Shown: positions 47,401-58,657, counted from the stretch's first letter. The stretch is DNA of 64,000 bases from Nemertoderma westbladi (GCA_032718475.1 JAUCBJ010007596.1:1-64000); one strand, 5' to 3'. Notes: a model not told the origin generated them from the sequence alone. Translations and numbers: made by a program.

Positions 47401-49539
47401 TGGACCGACGCTTTACTCGTGTTGGAGTATATAACCAATGAAGTCTGTCAGTTCAGCGTTTTTGTTACTAACAGGGTAGCTATTATTCTTAGTCGCACAA
47501 AGATAGATCAATGGAGACATTGCCCTAGTACGATTAATCCAGCCGATATCGCCTCCAGGGGAGCGACTCCACAGGAACTGATAGATACTCCAGACTGGTT
47601 GGGTGGACCCGACTTCCTGAGCAAGGAAGAAGATGAATGGCCTCCTCACCTTACTACGGCGGAGATTAGACAAGCCAAGGGAGCGGAGACAGTCAAACCT
47701 AAAACCCGGGCGAGTAAATCGAAGTTATTTAAACCGACGATCGATCTATCTGTATTACATACTTCCGGGAATGATGCTTCGGATCCACAATCCCTCAACA
47801 CAAATAAGTCTGTTGTGGAAATTAGAGATAGAGATTGGAAATCTGGAATACCAGACGTCTCGCAAGGAATCTCACCCATGCTGCAGAGAGCAATGCATCA
47901 CTACAGTTCCTGGAATCGGCTCTGTAAAGCCGTCACGTATTTAAGGAGATGTTTTCATCATCACTACTCCAGGACGAAGACCATTAGTGATACCGCTCCA
48001 TTGACATCTGCACAAGTTCATGTTATTAAAAATTTACCCAAATATAAAACATCCGACCGGTTTCTAAAGGAGAAAATTAGTCACCAGGAGCATGAAGAAA
48101 CAAATAAGCAGATACTGAGACTCCTGCAATGCTATGAGGATTCCGATAAGTATTTCCTGTTGTTGAGAAATCCGCAGATGCGCTTAAGGGATCGATTCTC
48201 TAGCACAATGATAGATGGGTTAATACGTGTTGGAGGAAGGCTCACCAATGCGCCATTATCCTTTGACACTAAATTCCCCATACTCATTAGAAATCTTGAA
48301 GTACAAATCAAGATGATTGTAGATGTTCACAGTAAACTTTATCATGCTGGTAGAGAACGAGTTCTTAGCGAAATTCGAACGCGCTATTATTTTGATAAAC
48401 CCCGTAGAGCTCTGAACCAAGTTCTTAGGAACTGCATACCCTGTAGGAAAGCATTCAGTAGGCCTTTAACACAGCGAGAGGCAGAATTACCTAGGGAACG
48501 AGTAAGCTTCTATGAACCACCTTTTACTAATACTGGTGTAGATTTATTTGGCCCTATTGAAGTATATCGTGCTAGAACTATAGTCAAGAGATGGTGTGTC
48601 ATCTTCATATGCATGACTTGTAGAGCCATCCATCTCGATATGGTGAACGATCTATCTACCAACAGCTTCGTCTTAAGTTTACGCCGACAGATCGCTCGCT
48701 TTGGGACGAGTAATACCATGAGATCGGATAAGGGAACGAATTTCATTGGTGCCAATAACGAAATACAGGCTTACGTGAAGGACTGGAACCAAAGACAGGT
48801 GGACGATCAGCTAAGGATAACAGCGTCTAGCTGGACCTTCAACGCCGCCGACGCCCCTTGGTGGGGAGGAAGTTGGAGGAGATTAATTAGAAGTGTCAAG
48901 ACCGCATTTCACTTTATAGTGCCATGCCGCGCGTATCTCACCGACGAACTTTTGCGGACATTAATGGAGGAAATAGCTGCCTATCTTAACGAGAGACCGC
49001 TTATGCCAGTCTCATCGAGTCCCGATTCCCTGGAAGCGCTAACACCCGCGCACTTCCTACTGAAGAAACCTGTAGCCATGCTCCCACGATCGGAGATTGC
49101 CGACGGAGACGAATACTGCCGTCGAACTTGGCAACTTATGCAGTTGCTATCCCGTCGTTTCGCTGACCATTTCGAGAAACATTATCTGCCCACGCTACAA
49201 CTTCGAACTAAGTGGTTTGCGCAGAAAGAAAATGTCAGCGCCGGAGATATGGTGCTTATTGTAGATTCAGACCTCCCACGTAAACGGTGGCAGACAGGTC
49301 GTATCATCGAGACTCACATCTCGGATGATGGTTTAGTACGCTCGGTAGAACTCGTCGTCATGCGGCGTAACTTCAAGAAGCCAGGCATAATCTTTGAGAC
49401 GCAACAACTCAACCGCCCAGTTGGTCGTTTATGTTTACTGGAAAGAGACAGAGAACTCTCCGGAAACTATGGAAGGCAAGACACTCTTCCCACGACCACC
49501 TCCCTAATTCCTCAAACATCTAGGGACTCCCCAACGTGA
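41404..49539 (+). pseudogene. BEL/Pao gag-pol in one frame with three in-frame stops
   Basis: One frame of about 2710 codons runs from the ATG at 41404 to 49539, with TGA at 41830-41832, TGA at 42048-42050 and TAG at 45469-45471. Gag has a long Ala/Glu/Lys coiled coil (42540-42860) and the BEL-type Cys/His cluster (CALC...CYNCLRPGHQRRTC...CAKCDAKHH, 44640-44835). The protease has LLDSGSTGTF (about 45163-45192). The reverse transcriptase has RVVFDGSA, ASDIEGMF and YMDD (about 46654-46665). RNase H has FGDAS, RAEL and WTDA. Integrase has an HHCC-like module, DLFGP, RSDKGTNF and GGSWRRL. The conserved glutamate after GG-x-W is replaced by Arg (48877-48879). The stops and this change suggest an inactive polyprotein, unless the stops are read through. 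Confidence 0.9.
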
Positions 49540-50401
49540 TACGTCTGGAGTGGGTGTATGACTATATTGTTTTATCTATTTTTATTATATTTTTATATGC
49601 GAACTTTATTATGTACTTTATTATAATCGTTTTTATTCAATTTTATTTAGTAGAAGGTTATTTTAGATTATTTGGTAGATTAGTGCAATATATTAGTGTT
49701 TATTACGTAATTACATATATAATATATATTTAGTATGACGGCGAGAAATAATTTTTCTCTTTCCTTACTGTCCGTATCATATTATAAATACGTGACTACA
49801 GTAAGATGAAATGTCCGTACTTATTAAAGTACAATAAAGCCACTACTATATTCAAGTATTATTGGTAGGCAGAGTATTAGGAATGCAAAGTTCAGATCCT
49901 CGTGTCTCGGCTAAACCAAGCTCTGGGTAGACCTTGGAAACGACTTGCCTCTTCACACTGACATTGCTTCGTGCGATATTGCTCTTCTACCTTATATTAA
50001 ATAATACATATAGTAGCGTGATGTACATATAACAGTAGCGTAAAACGCAAATAAATCTGTTAAACCTTTTGACCATCTGTAATTCTAGTCGATTAAGATA
50101 TCGCGGCACCCACCGATATACTTGAAAGACAAATTCTAGAATCAGTGGTTGACGTCCCCAGACAAGTTCTGGAATAAATCGGTGCCCATCTTAAATATTA
50201 ATTTAATATTTATTAAAATCTGTAAAATTCAGATCCTTTAAAATTTCTAGTCAATTAAGATATCGTAGCACTTACCGATACTCTTAAAAGACAATTTTAG
50301 AGAATTAAGGATCCTCGGTCCCCAGACATGCTCTGGAATGAAATTGTGTCAATTTTACCATCAAATAATAAAATTCACGGGAATAAATTTAAATTCATAT
50401 C
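49540..50401 (+). other. BEL/Pao region after pol with a diverged tandem duplication
   Basis: AT-rich and without coding signal. A ~165-bp segment is present twice (about 50080-50200 and 50245-50350). Its shared blocks include TTAAGATATCG, ACCGATA and CCCCAGACA. Confidence 0.6.
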
Positions 50402-50405
50402 TTAA

Positions 50406-51970
50406 CCCTATTAAACCCGGGGGGGGGGGTCAATATGACCCCCCCCCCCGTGGTTTTTTTATTATAATTCTGAAACAAACGCAGTTGGGAATCTGAAATT
50501 TTATGACTTTTCCTAAAAATATATTGTCTTCATGGTAGTGAAAACCGTTTTTAAAAATATTGGGTACTTTTCGAGTTATAGCACCATTTTTTAACCCTAC
50601 TTTTGGCACTTTTTTTGAGACGTTTTTTGAAAATTACATTTCATTAAATATGAATTGTAACATCTCTATTTTTGATTTACACCGGTTTTTTGGTGTTAGA
50701 AATTGGATGGAATTCATATAAATTGATTTAGAAATTTCAAACTTGTTTTTTTCGATGTGTGCCAAATTTTGGTGCCAGCACCAAATTTTGAAATAAGTCA
50801 ATTTTGTAAATTGATTGTTTGAAACTTGTTTTTTACGCAATTGGGGTTTTTTGGGGTTCTGGATTCGATGAAATATATACGAATTGCAACAAGCGTATCA
50901 AACTTGTATTTTTCGGTGCTGTGTGCAAATTTTGGTGCTAGCACTAAATTTCGAAAATCCATTCAATATATAAAATTGCTTGTGACAATTTATTTCTTGC
51001 GTTTTATAGGTTTATGGCTGTTCTGAATTCAATGGAAAATATAATTATCGAACTAGACATCTCAAACTTGTATTTTTCGGATGTGGGTGCAAAATGTGGT
51101 GCTAGCACCAAATTTTGAAAACCATCAAATATATCAATTGATTGTGTCACCTTGTTTCTTGCGTTATACGGGTTTGTGATGGTTCTGAATTCAATGGAAT
51201 CAGTAAAAATTTCATAAGAGTTCTCAAACTTGTATTTTTCGCCGGTGGGTGAAAATTGTTGCGCCAACACCAAATTTTGGAAAATATGCAAATTGATAAG
51301 TAGATAGTATCACCTTGTTTCTTGCGTTATACGGGTTTATGAGGGTCCTGAATCCGATGGAATCAATAAAAACAGCACTGGACATCGCACACTTGTACTT
51401 TTTGGTGATGGGTACGAAATTTTGTGCTAGCACCAAAATTTGCCAAATTTCGCCGAAAAATACAAGTAGCAATGATCTGGCATATTAGAAATGTATTACA
51501 TTAGAATCAGCGCCCTCGAAAACCTGAAAATGGAAATTTATAGCATCGTATAAGTGAATTAAAAATTTTGAGTTCTAACTGAAAAGTGCTGGTTACTTGT
51601 TTTTTTCATTTTTTTCCTACGCAGAGAGGACTAAACAGCCATTTATAGTAATCATATCATTTTTAAATATTTTCCAATGTATTATGCACCCCAAAAAACC
51701 TGTATTGAAAAATAATTAGCCGAAAATGTAACTTTCAAATTTTCTGAAAATTGTGCACTACTTGTAATTTTGGTGCTGCAATATAACCACCCCAGTACAT
51801 TTTTTCGAAAATTTTTTTTTTCGGTCGGATCCAGACAAGTGATACCTACGTACAAACAAAAAATCAGACGTTTTCGTAAATATTTGTAGATTTTAGAGGG
51901 GGGGGGAGGGTCAATATGACCCCCCCCCCCGGGTATTTGTACAACATTTTATAGCCCGGTACTAATAGGG
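50406..51970. mobile_element. Non-autonomous piggyBac-like element with ~160-bp internal repeats
   Basis: Flanked by TTAA at 50402-50405 and 51971-51974. The inverted ends start CCCTATTA, and the CCCT start with a TTAA target is typical of piggyBac. Near both ends a palindrome of a G run, TCAATATGA, then a C run occurs (about 50419-50450 and 51897-51931). The centre holds about five diverged units of ~160 bp (50737-51440). Each has TCAAACTTGTATTTTTCG-like and GTGCTAGCACCAAATTTTG-like blocks. No transposase is encoded. Confidence 0.82.
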
Positions 51971-51974
51971 TTAA

Positions 51975-52728
51975 ATGAATTTCATAAATTGTCATTTGTG
52001 CAATTTATAACATTCCCAAAATTCCATTAATTAATAGATCATGGGAGCGGAGATTCATCCTATTGAGTGTATTAGAGTGCGAGAATCTCCAACATATAGT
52101 CAATAGCCGATAAAATTAATAAAATCATGTATAAAGAGGATATTGACAATTAAAGAATTACTATTAAATAGCATTCCAGATCTGTATGCATGAGAATTAC
52201 CCTAATTCTACCGCTAGCTTTCCATAATGTCACCATAGCAACACCCACACTAGAATTAGAAGCAAGTTAAAAGAACAATAGAAAGCTTGTCCCATTGCAT
52301 AGCATAGAGTATACATAGCACACTGTTAGTATCCAAAGATACACAGTAATAACGTGACATTCTGGAAGGCACTGACTAACGGACAAATGGCCTGTATGTG
52401 TACAATTGGTGACAGTTGTGTGGAATTTGTGCGTTTATAGGTGAATGTTACTGCTAAAGTATGTTTACAGTAGCTAGTCGCAATTGTGAAAGTAACCCAA
52501 CTCTCCTATAGAAAGAACCTAAAGTGGATTCAAGCCTTTGGGACAGACAGTGGAGTGACTTGTGCCGGTTATCGTTGTCGTGCTGTTGCTACATGTTGGC
52601 GTAAACACCGCGACGACGGTACATCGGCGCTGAGAATCCCACTGTCCGGGGGCAAAGAGAGGTAGGCAGCGACGTCCGCTCGCCTAAACATAAACTCATT
52701 ACAATATTAATAAACTCAGATAGCAGAT
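51975..52728 (+). promoter_or_regulatory. BEL/Pao segment before the extra reading frame: internal purine tract and possible splice acceptor
   Basis: GGGAGCGG at 52043-52050 exactly repeats the 3' polypurine tract at 54250-54257, and may be an internal priming site. Just before the ATG at 52729, AACTCAGATAGCAG ends with AG at 52725-52726. This fits a splice acceptor that would give the downstream frame its own spliced mRNA. Both roles are inferred. No other feature is seen. Confidence 0.35.
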
Positions 52729-54179
52729 ATGACGGAGTTGATAGAAGATGATCTTGGTATCAGGGAGCGATATACTCTACCTTTACAAGCATTTGTGGAT
52801 AGCTTGATACGCGGTGAAGCCGATCCAACCATTACGGAGGACGATGGTCGTTATATCGAACCGCCGATGTCCCAAGAGCAACTTACGCGTGAATTGGACT
52901 ACCGAAAATTCACCGCTCACTATACGCATCGTAATGGTACGTATATGGACTTCCTAACTACCGGCCATCCTATCGATTTACATGATACGGACGATGTAGA
53001 CACCGAAAGGGAAATGGTTCTATTTAAATATCATACCCAGCGGAGTCGTAACGATAAACCGAGAATAGATCACGAAAATTATATTCGTAACAGACTGGGA
53101 AGACGAACCAATATGCCTAGAATTTGAGGAGATTCAGCCTATCGCGCCCGGAACAGCGACAACGATTACATCCTAGAATGGTATCAAGGTCCACAGTGTC
53201 TCACTGCGTACGATTATCGCCATGCCAACTATGTTTCTCGGCAACGTTGTCGGTTATGCGCATCGAGAGACCATGTTACGCCCATGGACACAAACGTCCG
53301 CTGTTCCTATTTCCACGAACAACCGGCGATGGAAATTTATTGCGCGTATTGCAGACTCAATAACTTGCACATTTTTGCGGTTTGCCCTCAATTTATGACT
53401 CAATGTCACCATTGTCAACTAAAGGGACACGCCAGTTTCGATTGCCCTTTTTTAATCACGATTTGGAAAGCGTAGATGAAATGATCACACTACGTTACAT
53501 CAGAGCTTGGGAAGCGAACACTGATTTACATTGTGATTCGCGCCATCGTTATTATCCTGGACGCGCTTACGAAGGAGTTTATGCGTTCCATCCTTATCTA
53601 TTCGCTTATGTCGAACAGAAATCACGCATATCGAGTTACGAGCTACTGAAGCGCGTCGGAGAATGTATTTCAACCAAATTCGTACGCAAATTTCTCAGGA
53701 GTGTTAATCCTAGCGACCTTCATTCCTATAACTTAATCAATTATATCCGTCAGGATCCGGACTATGGAGACTTATTTGTTAACTCACACCCCGAGTTACA
53801 GGAAGTATATCGACGGCCTTACGAATACCGAGCCCGCGAACGCGAGTTGGAAAGAACCATTAAACCCCGGAGGTTTCTAACTGCCTATGGTCCACCCACG
53901 GCTCTCGTTCAGACCACTCGTAAAGGACCCGTAAGAGTGGCTGTCTTAAAACGAGCTCTCAAAGCCGTTAGACCCCTCTCCCCCGACGTTGATGTCAATC
54001 AACCCGGTACTTCGACTGGCGGATACACCGACCATAATCCTACACCCTCTGATGCAATCATATTGCACCCTTCACCCAGGAGTTATAGCCCTCCTTGTAA
54101 AGTGGCTCGCCCCAAAGAGAAAAAGACTCTGGCTAGCTTTAAAAAACTGCGTAAACGCCGTCCGCGCAAGAAAGACTAA
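52729..54179 (+). CDS. Extra zinc-knuckle ORF of the BEL/Pao element, with UUUUUUA frameshift site
   Basis: The frame opens at ATG 52729 and carries a TGA at 53125-53127. It stays open to 53475 and encodes a Cys-rich region (CRLC, CAYC...C) plus a CCHC knuckle CHHCQLKGHASFDC. T6A at 53448-53454 then lies exactly in the X-XXY-YYZ phase of this frame. A -1 shift there enters the frame that runs to 54179, adding about 240 residues and ending in a Lys/Arg-rich tail. The zero frame stops seven codons after the heptamer. No signal peptide or membrane span is visible, so it is not envelope-like; a nucleic-acid-binding role is inferred. I do not recognise the family. A simple T-run indel is the alternative to programmed frameshifting. 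Confidence 0.6.
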
Positions 54180-54257
54180 CTGTTTAGAGTATTTACATAT
54201 ATTAGAAACTGTGATTTTTGTATATTTATAAACTTGAATCCCATTTTCTGGGAGCGG

Positions 54258-55444
54258 TGTAAAAGCTTTTGCGGATATACTCAGTCCCCCTCGCCCGCAA
54301 GGTACCGTTATAGGTGTTTTAACGGACATAAAAGTCATTCTTCGATATGTGTGCTTTGGTGGACATGGTAAGGCAAAAAACCCGCAATGCGTAAAATACC
54401 CTGGCACAGCTTAGCCTTGATGATTCAGATTACGACATCTAACAGCTGGTTGCTGACATGGAAACGGCCATTGGACACATGGTTCTTTGTTTAGCTTAAC
54501 AGCCAATCAGAGCGATTTTTTCTGTCGATGTGGAGATTTTTGGCAGATCATGCTAGGAGTGTTCAGTCTTACTGTTTTTCTTGATACTGTTGTGTTGTTT
54601 CTATCTAGGCCAGGAACACCGGCTCTAGAGTCAATTCGTTTCAGACTTTAGAAGAAACATTAGTAGGCTTAAGATTATAGAGCGTATAACTGTTATCAGT
54701 CCAGTTCATATCATAACATATCTTGTCATATCATATCTTAACCTACCGTCTTAATGCTTTTTACTGTTGTCATATTTTGTATCAGTTGGTTGAATATTAT
54801 TTGGAGAACATTTATAAAGAACCCAAATTTCCCAATTTTCTTGATACACTACAGGTTAGAGAGACAGGTTACATATAGCGATTGCGACTTACATTATTGT
54901 GGTTTGTAGTGAATTTAATGCTATTTGATAAGCACTACATGAGTCAGTTGCTGTTCTCTTTATATATGATAAAATTCATTGACGGTCGGCAAATTAGTGA
55001 GCAGTATTGTGTGTTACCGGTAGTGTGCATGATTGTGACTGATAACTAAGCATTTCCTAAAGAATGCGCCTCATACGTGAATCATAAGCCTTACCGACTT
55101 ACCGTTGTGTTTAGTACAAGTCATATCTCTGTTTACCTAGATAGAGCGCCACGTCCTAAAGGAACTGTTAATATTTCCCGAAAGTGAATAATATTGGTCA
55201 GAAATTATTTATTAACGATCAATCGAATAATACAGTAAGCTTACACTGCAATAATAATCTAAGCCCTCAGAATCCAGTCTCCCGGGTATATCCAGCGGGT
55301 GAATGGACGCGCACTAGGCTGGCTTCTGCTAATGTTGTGTTTATTGGTATTAAATATTTGTCAATTTCTAAAGTCTATTTATAAACCAAAAGACATATAA
55401 ATTTTGGCAGGTTAAACTGCTAAAGGTCTTCAAAAGCGCGTACA
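54258..55444 (+). repeat. 3' LTR of BEL/Pao copy 2
   Basis: 1187 bp, nearly identical to 37900-39086. It is preceded directly by the polypurine tract GGGAGCGG and followed by the AGCGA target duplication. Confidence 0.95.
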
Positions 55445-55449
55445 AGCGA

Positions 55450-56577
55450 AAACGACTAAAATGGTGGGAATTTGCCGTGACCTTTGACGGCAAATCTAGA
55501 TGACTCTTTGTCATGGAATGCCACTGCAAAATCTATTTGCCGTGAAAATACACGACACCTGTATTTGCCGTGAAATATCACTGTAAAAAATATTTGTCGT
55601 GGATATTTGCCGCTATTATTCCACGGCAAATCTACTTGCCCGATTTTGTGTGGAACGAATGTGCCGGTGAATTTCGATATTTACTGTATTACGAAGGTAT
55701 GCTTGGATCGCGGCCATTATTTCACCATTCTTGTTCCACGATCGGTTTCTAATCGGATACTACTCGATAACCCTACTCGTTCTATACAATCGATATAATA
55801 GCTGTCTATGGTAATTGGACTACTGTTAGTACTACTGAGTTTAAACAACAATATAAGTCGAGACCAGCCATCTACTTAGGCGTGGATGGCGAAGCCCATC
55901 AGCTTCAGCTGACCATAACCATCTGTGTGCCAGACGGTATTACGGACCAAGGGATAAACACGACGATTATCTGTTGTTCGGTTTCGGCGACTTAAAATTT
56001 AGTTCTGCATCTACATTTATGTTGTCTCTAGAATGGAGAACTGTTACAATCTCAGAATATGTCAAGCCAAGTCTGAAATATGTGGTTATTTTTTCAGTTA
56101 GGCCTACATTATGCATTAGTTGGCCCAAATCGGCTAAGATTTTCGGCTTAGATTTCGATCAAGATATCTAAGCTGAAATGTTGGCCGAAATCTAAACCAG
56201 TCGCCGACATTTTCATATTTTTGAAGCCCACGGCGCCCCATACACATACATTTTTTTAATGTGGCCAATCTGGGCCACCGTACGTACAGTACATAAAAGC
56301 ATACATACAATGTACAGTACAATGCGGCGTGTTTTACGAACTCCTGGCTGCCAGGGTGGGGCGCTATCAGATTCCAGATAGGTCAACGGTCCCCATTACA
56401 GTGATTACACTTACACATTGCGGTTGCCACTTAACAGTTCACGTGTTCGGGTTCGTGGCCGTATGGCGTAGTAAATAGTAACGTACAATAAATCAAAGAG
56501 GAAAAAGGATGATAGGATGCCGCGCAGAGCGAATTTATGAGTATGGGAATAAACCGTTGAGCAACCATCGTCGCCTT

Positions 56578-56608
<31 letters not shown>

Positions 56609-56891
56609 GGGGTGGCAATAAATCCATATGCTTGTCACTCACGTCGCCAAAAACTGTGGTTACTAAAACATATGTTGAATTAAAACAAATACTGAAATAA
56701 TAATAAAGTACAAAAATAGAGACTCGGTATTTATCATCTGGACTGGGACCTGTTTATTGTGACAATGACAATAAATTGTAGACGTCATCATAATTATTAA
56801 TACGACGCATCACTAGTCACTACTAATCAGCTAATAGGATGTACGTCTCTCACTTGTGATTGGCTGTAACCTGGGATTATTGATTTGTATA
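55450..56891. other. Intergenic DNA with a TTTGCCGTG motif array and a poly-G tract
   Basis: At about 55468-55642 TTTGCCGTG or its inverse (CACGGCAAA) recurs at short irregular spacing, about seven times, on both strands, as in highly folded short transposons. A run of 26 G lies at 56587-56612. No gene is seen. Confidence 0.5.
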
Positions 56892-58655
56892 GGGTAAACT
56901 GGGGTAATTTGGGACAAAATCGTCCTTTAAAGCTTTTTTCAGAATCTTAAAAACATTTTTTTGATAATCTGACCTTATCAAGTTGCACCATGTACCCATT
57001 CTATCAAACTAATTACTTAATTTTTATTTTCAAATAATTAATTACCCTTTTTTAATTAATATTCATCAGTGTCCCAAATTAACCCAGCATGGGGTAATTT
57101 GGGACAGTTGGGGGAATTTGGGACATAACATAAATCGAACAGTAGTAGCCCATTGTAATTGACACAAACTTTGTTGAGAAATTTTACAATGCATCAATAA
57201 GACCAAAAGTTGGGATTTTAGAGCCTGTTCGACACCATCAGTACAACAGTCTCCCGCTAGAGGGCTACATGTCAAACATTAACAATTAATAAATGTCCTC
57301 CCATCTGCCATCTCTCTGCATTTAATCCGACCAAAAGACAATGCTGAAACTTGTCATACTTGTATTAGACCAACCATTAGCTCATAACTGTCGAATGTGT
57401 CATTCAAAGGGGGCTAATCTGCATGCAGTTCTTTAGTCTGCCGCTAGAGGGCCGAATATCTGAAAGTGAAATCCTTGGCTCATTCCGTTATTTATGATCC
57501 GTTCAAGCAGTCAAGCTGAAACTTGTCAAAAATATGTTGTATTGTCTGTCTGTCTTTATCTGGTCTTTATGCCAGTATGTGCTCGGCCAGAATACACCCT
57601 GCATCAATGTGCTGCAGCAGCACTGCTGCTGCTGCTGTGTCTTGGAGGGGTCGGTAAGTGGTCTGCATTTCTTCAGTCTACCACTAGAGGGCAAAATGTA
57701 TGAAAGTGATCCTTCCACTTCCCCTGTACCCATTCTGCCATTTACTTGATCTAATCTGTTTAAGTTGAGTCTTGGAATATAGTACCAGATCACGACTACA
57801 TGATGTGTCTTTTTGAGGACGGTGATTCATCTGCAGTTCTCCAGTCTGCTCCTAGAGGGCGAAATGTCTGAAAGTGAAAACCTTCTCCCATTTCTGTGAT
57901 TCTAATTCGATTACCTTTAGCTGAATGTTGGCATAGTATGTACTACGGTATACTGGTATAGGCCCTGCTACTATACCACATGTTGAATCTTTGGGAAGAA
58001 GGTTATCGGTCATCTGTTCTCCAGTCTGCCGGTAGAGGGCAAAAATGTCTGAAAGTGACATCCTTGACTCATTCCATTATTTATGATCCGTCCTAGCTGA
58101 AACTTGTCAAATATGTTGTCTGTCTGTCTGTATGTATCAGTATGTGCTCTCTTTAGAATACATCCTGCGTCAGTAATGCAGTAATGTGCCTTGCAGTCTT
58201 GGTGGGGTCGGTAATTGGTCTGCAGTTCTGTTCTCCAGTCCTGCTCCTAGAGGGTAAAATGTATGAAAGTGATCTTCCGCTTACCCATGTCTCAATTTTC
58301 TTCATATTAATCTGTTTAAGATGAGTCTTGGAATATAAGTACCTGACCACGACTACATGCTGTGTCTTTTTGAGGAAGGTGATTAATCTGCTGCTGCTGC
58401 AGTTCTCGAGTCTGCTGCTAGAGGGCGAAATATCTGAAAGCGAACACCTTACACTTGCGACTTACCTGTGGCTGTGACGGCTAGTCTACCCGACAGCCCT
58501 ACAGAATTTAAAAGAGCTAGAGAAAGTATGAAGCTAAGTGTAGGCCTATAATTTAAACAACCCACCAAACCCCACTGCCTACAAGAAAAGACTTGTCCCA
58601 AATTACCCCAGCCTGTCCCAAATTCCCCCATGTCCCAAATTACCCCAGTTTACCC
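56892..58655. mobile_element. Inverted-repeat element with TA flanks carrying a repeated CTAGAGGG module
   Basis: The left end GGGTAAACTGGGGTAATTT (56892 onward) is inverted at the right end (AAATTACCCCAGTTTACCC, ending 58655). Further TGTCCCAAATTACCCC-like blocks lie inside both ends. TA flanks both sides (56890-56891, 58656-58657). The interior (57230-58450) consists of about seven diverged units of 165-240 bp. Each has an AGTCTGC-type lead, a TAGAGGG core and AAATGTCTGAAAGTGA. No transposase is encoded, and I do not assign a superfamily. Confidence 0.75.
57254..58427 (+). promoter_or_regulatory. Seven CTCF-like core motifs in tandem
   Basis: Motifs, all on the plus strand: CCGCTAGAGGGCT (57254), CCGCTAGAGGGCC (57441), CCACTAGAGGGCA (57681), CTCCTAGAGGGCG (57849), CCGGTAGAGGGCA (58029), CTCCTAGAGGGTA (58244) and CTGCTAGAGGGCG (58415). 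They fit, or nearly fit, the bilaterian CTCF core CC-[AGT]-[GC]-N-AG-[AG]-[GT]-GGC-[AG]. The third is a full match. Binding is inferred from sequence only. Confidence 0.5.
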
Positions 58656-58657
58656 TA

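Larger units (their letters stand above)
37900..55444 (+). mobile_element. Young complete-length BEL/Pao LTR retrotransposon copy 2
   Basis: The 17.5-kb element is bounded by AGCGA at 37895-37899 and 55445-55449. Both LTRs are 1187 bp (37900-39086, 54258-55444) with TG...CA ends. I see only three differences between them (near 38217/54575, 38870/55218 and 38985/55343), so insertion was recent. A 2.3-kb leader with tandem arrays precedes gag-pol (41404-49539). A piggyBac-like element (50406-51970), an extra reading frame (52729-54179) and a polypurine tract GGGAGCGG (54250-54257) follow. No TGG-type primer-binding site is evident directly after the 5' LTR; a palindrome CAATAACAGTTATTG (39085-39099) sits there instead. 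Confidence 0.95.

Noticed and set aside
52729-54179. Extra BEL/Pao ORF as an envelope gene
   Set aside because: Its position fits env, but no signal peptide, membrane span or glycosylated ectodomain pattern is visible; it has zinc-knuckle and basic features instead.
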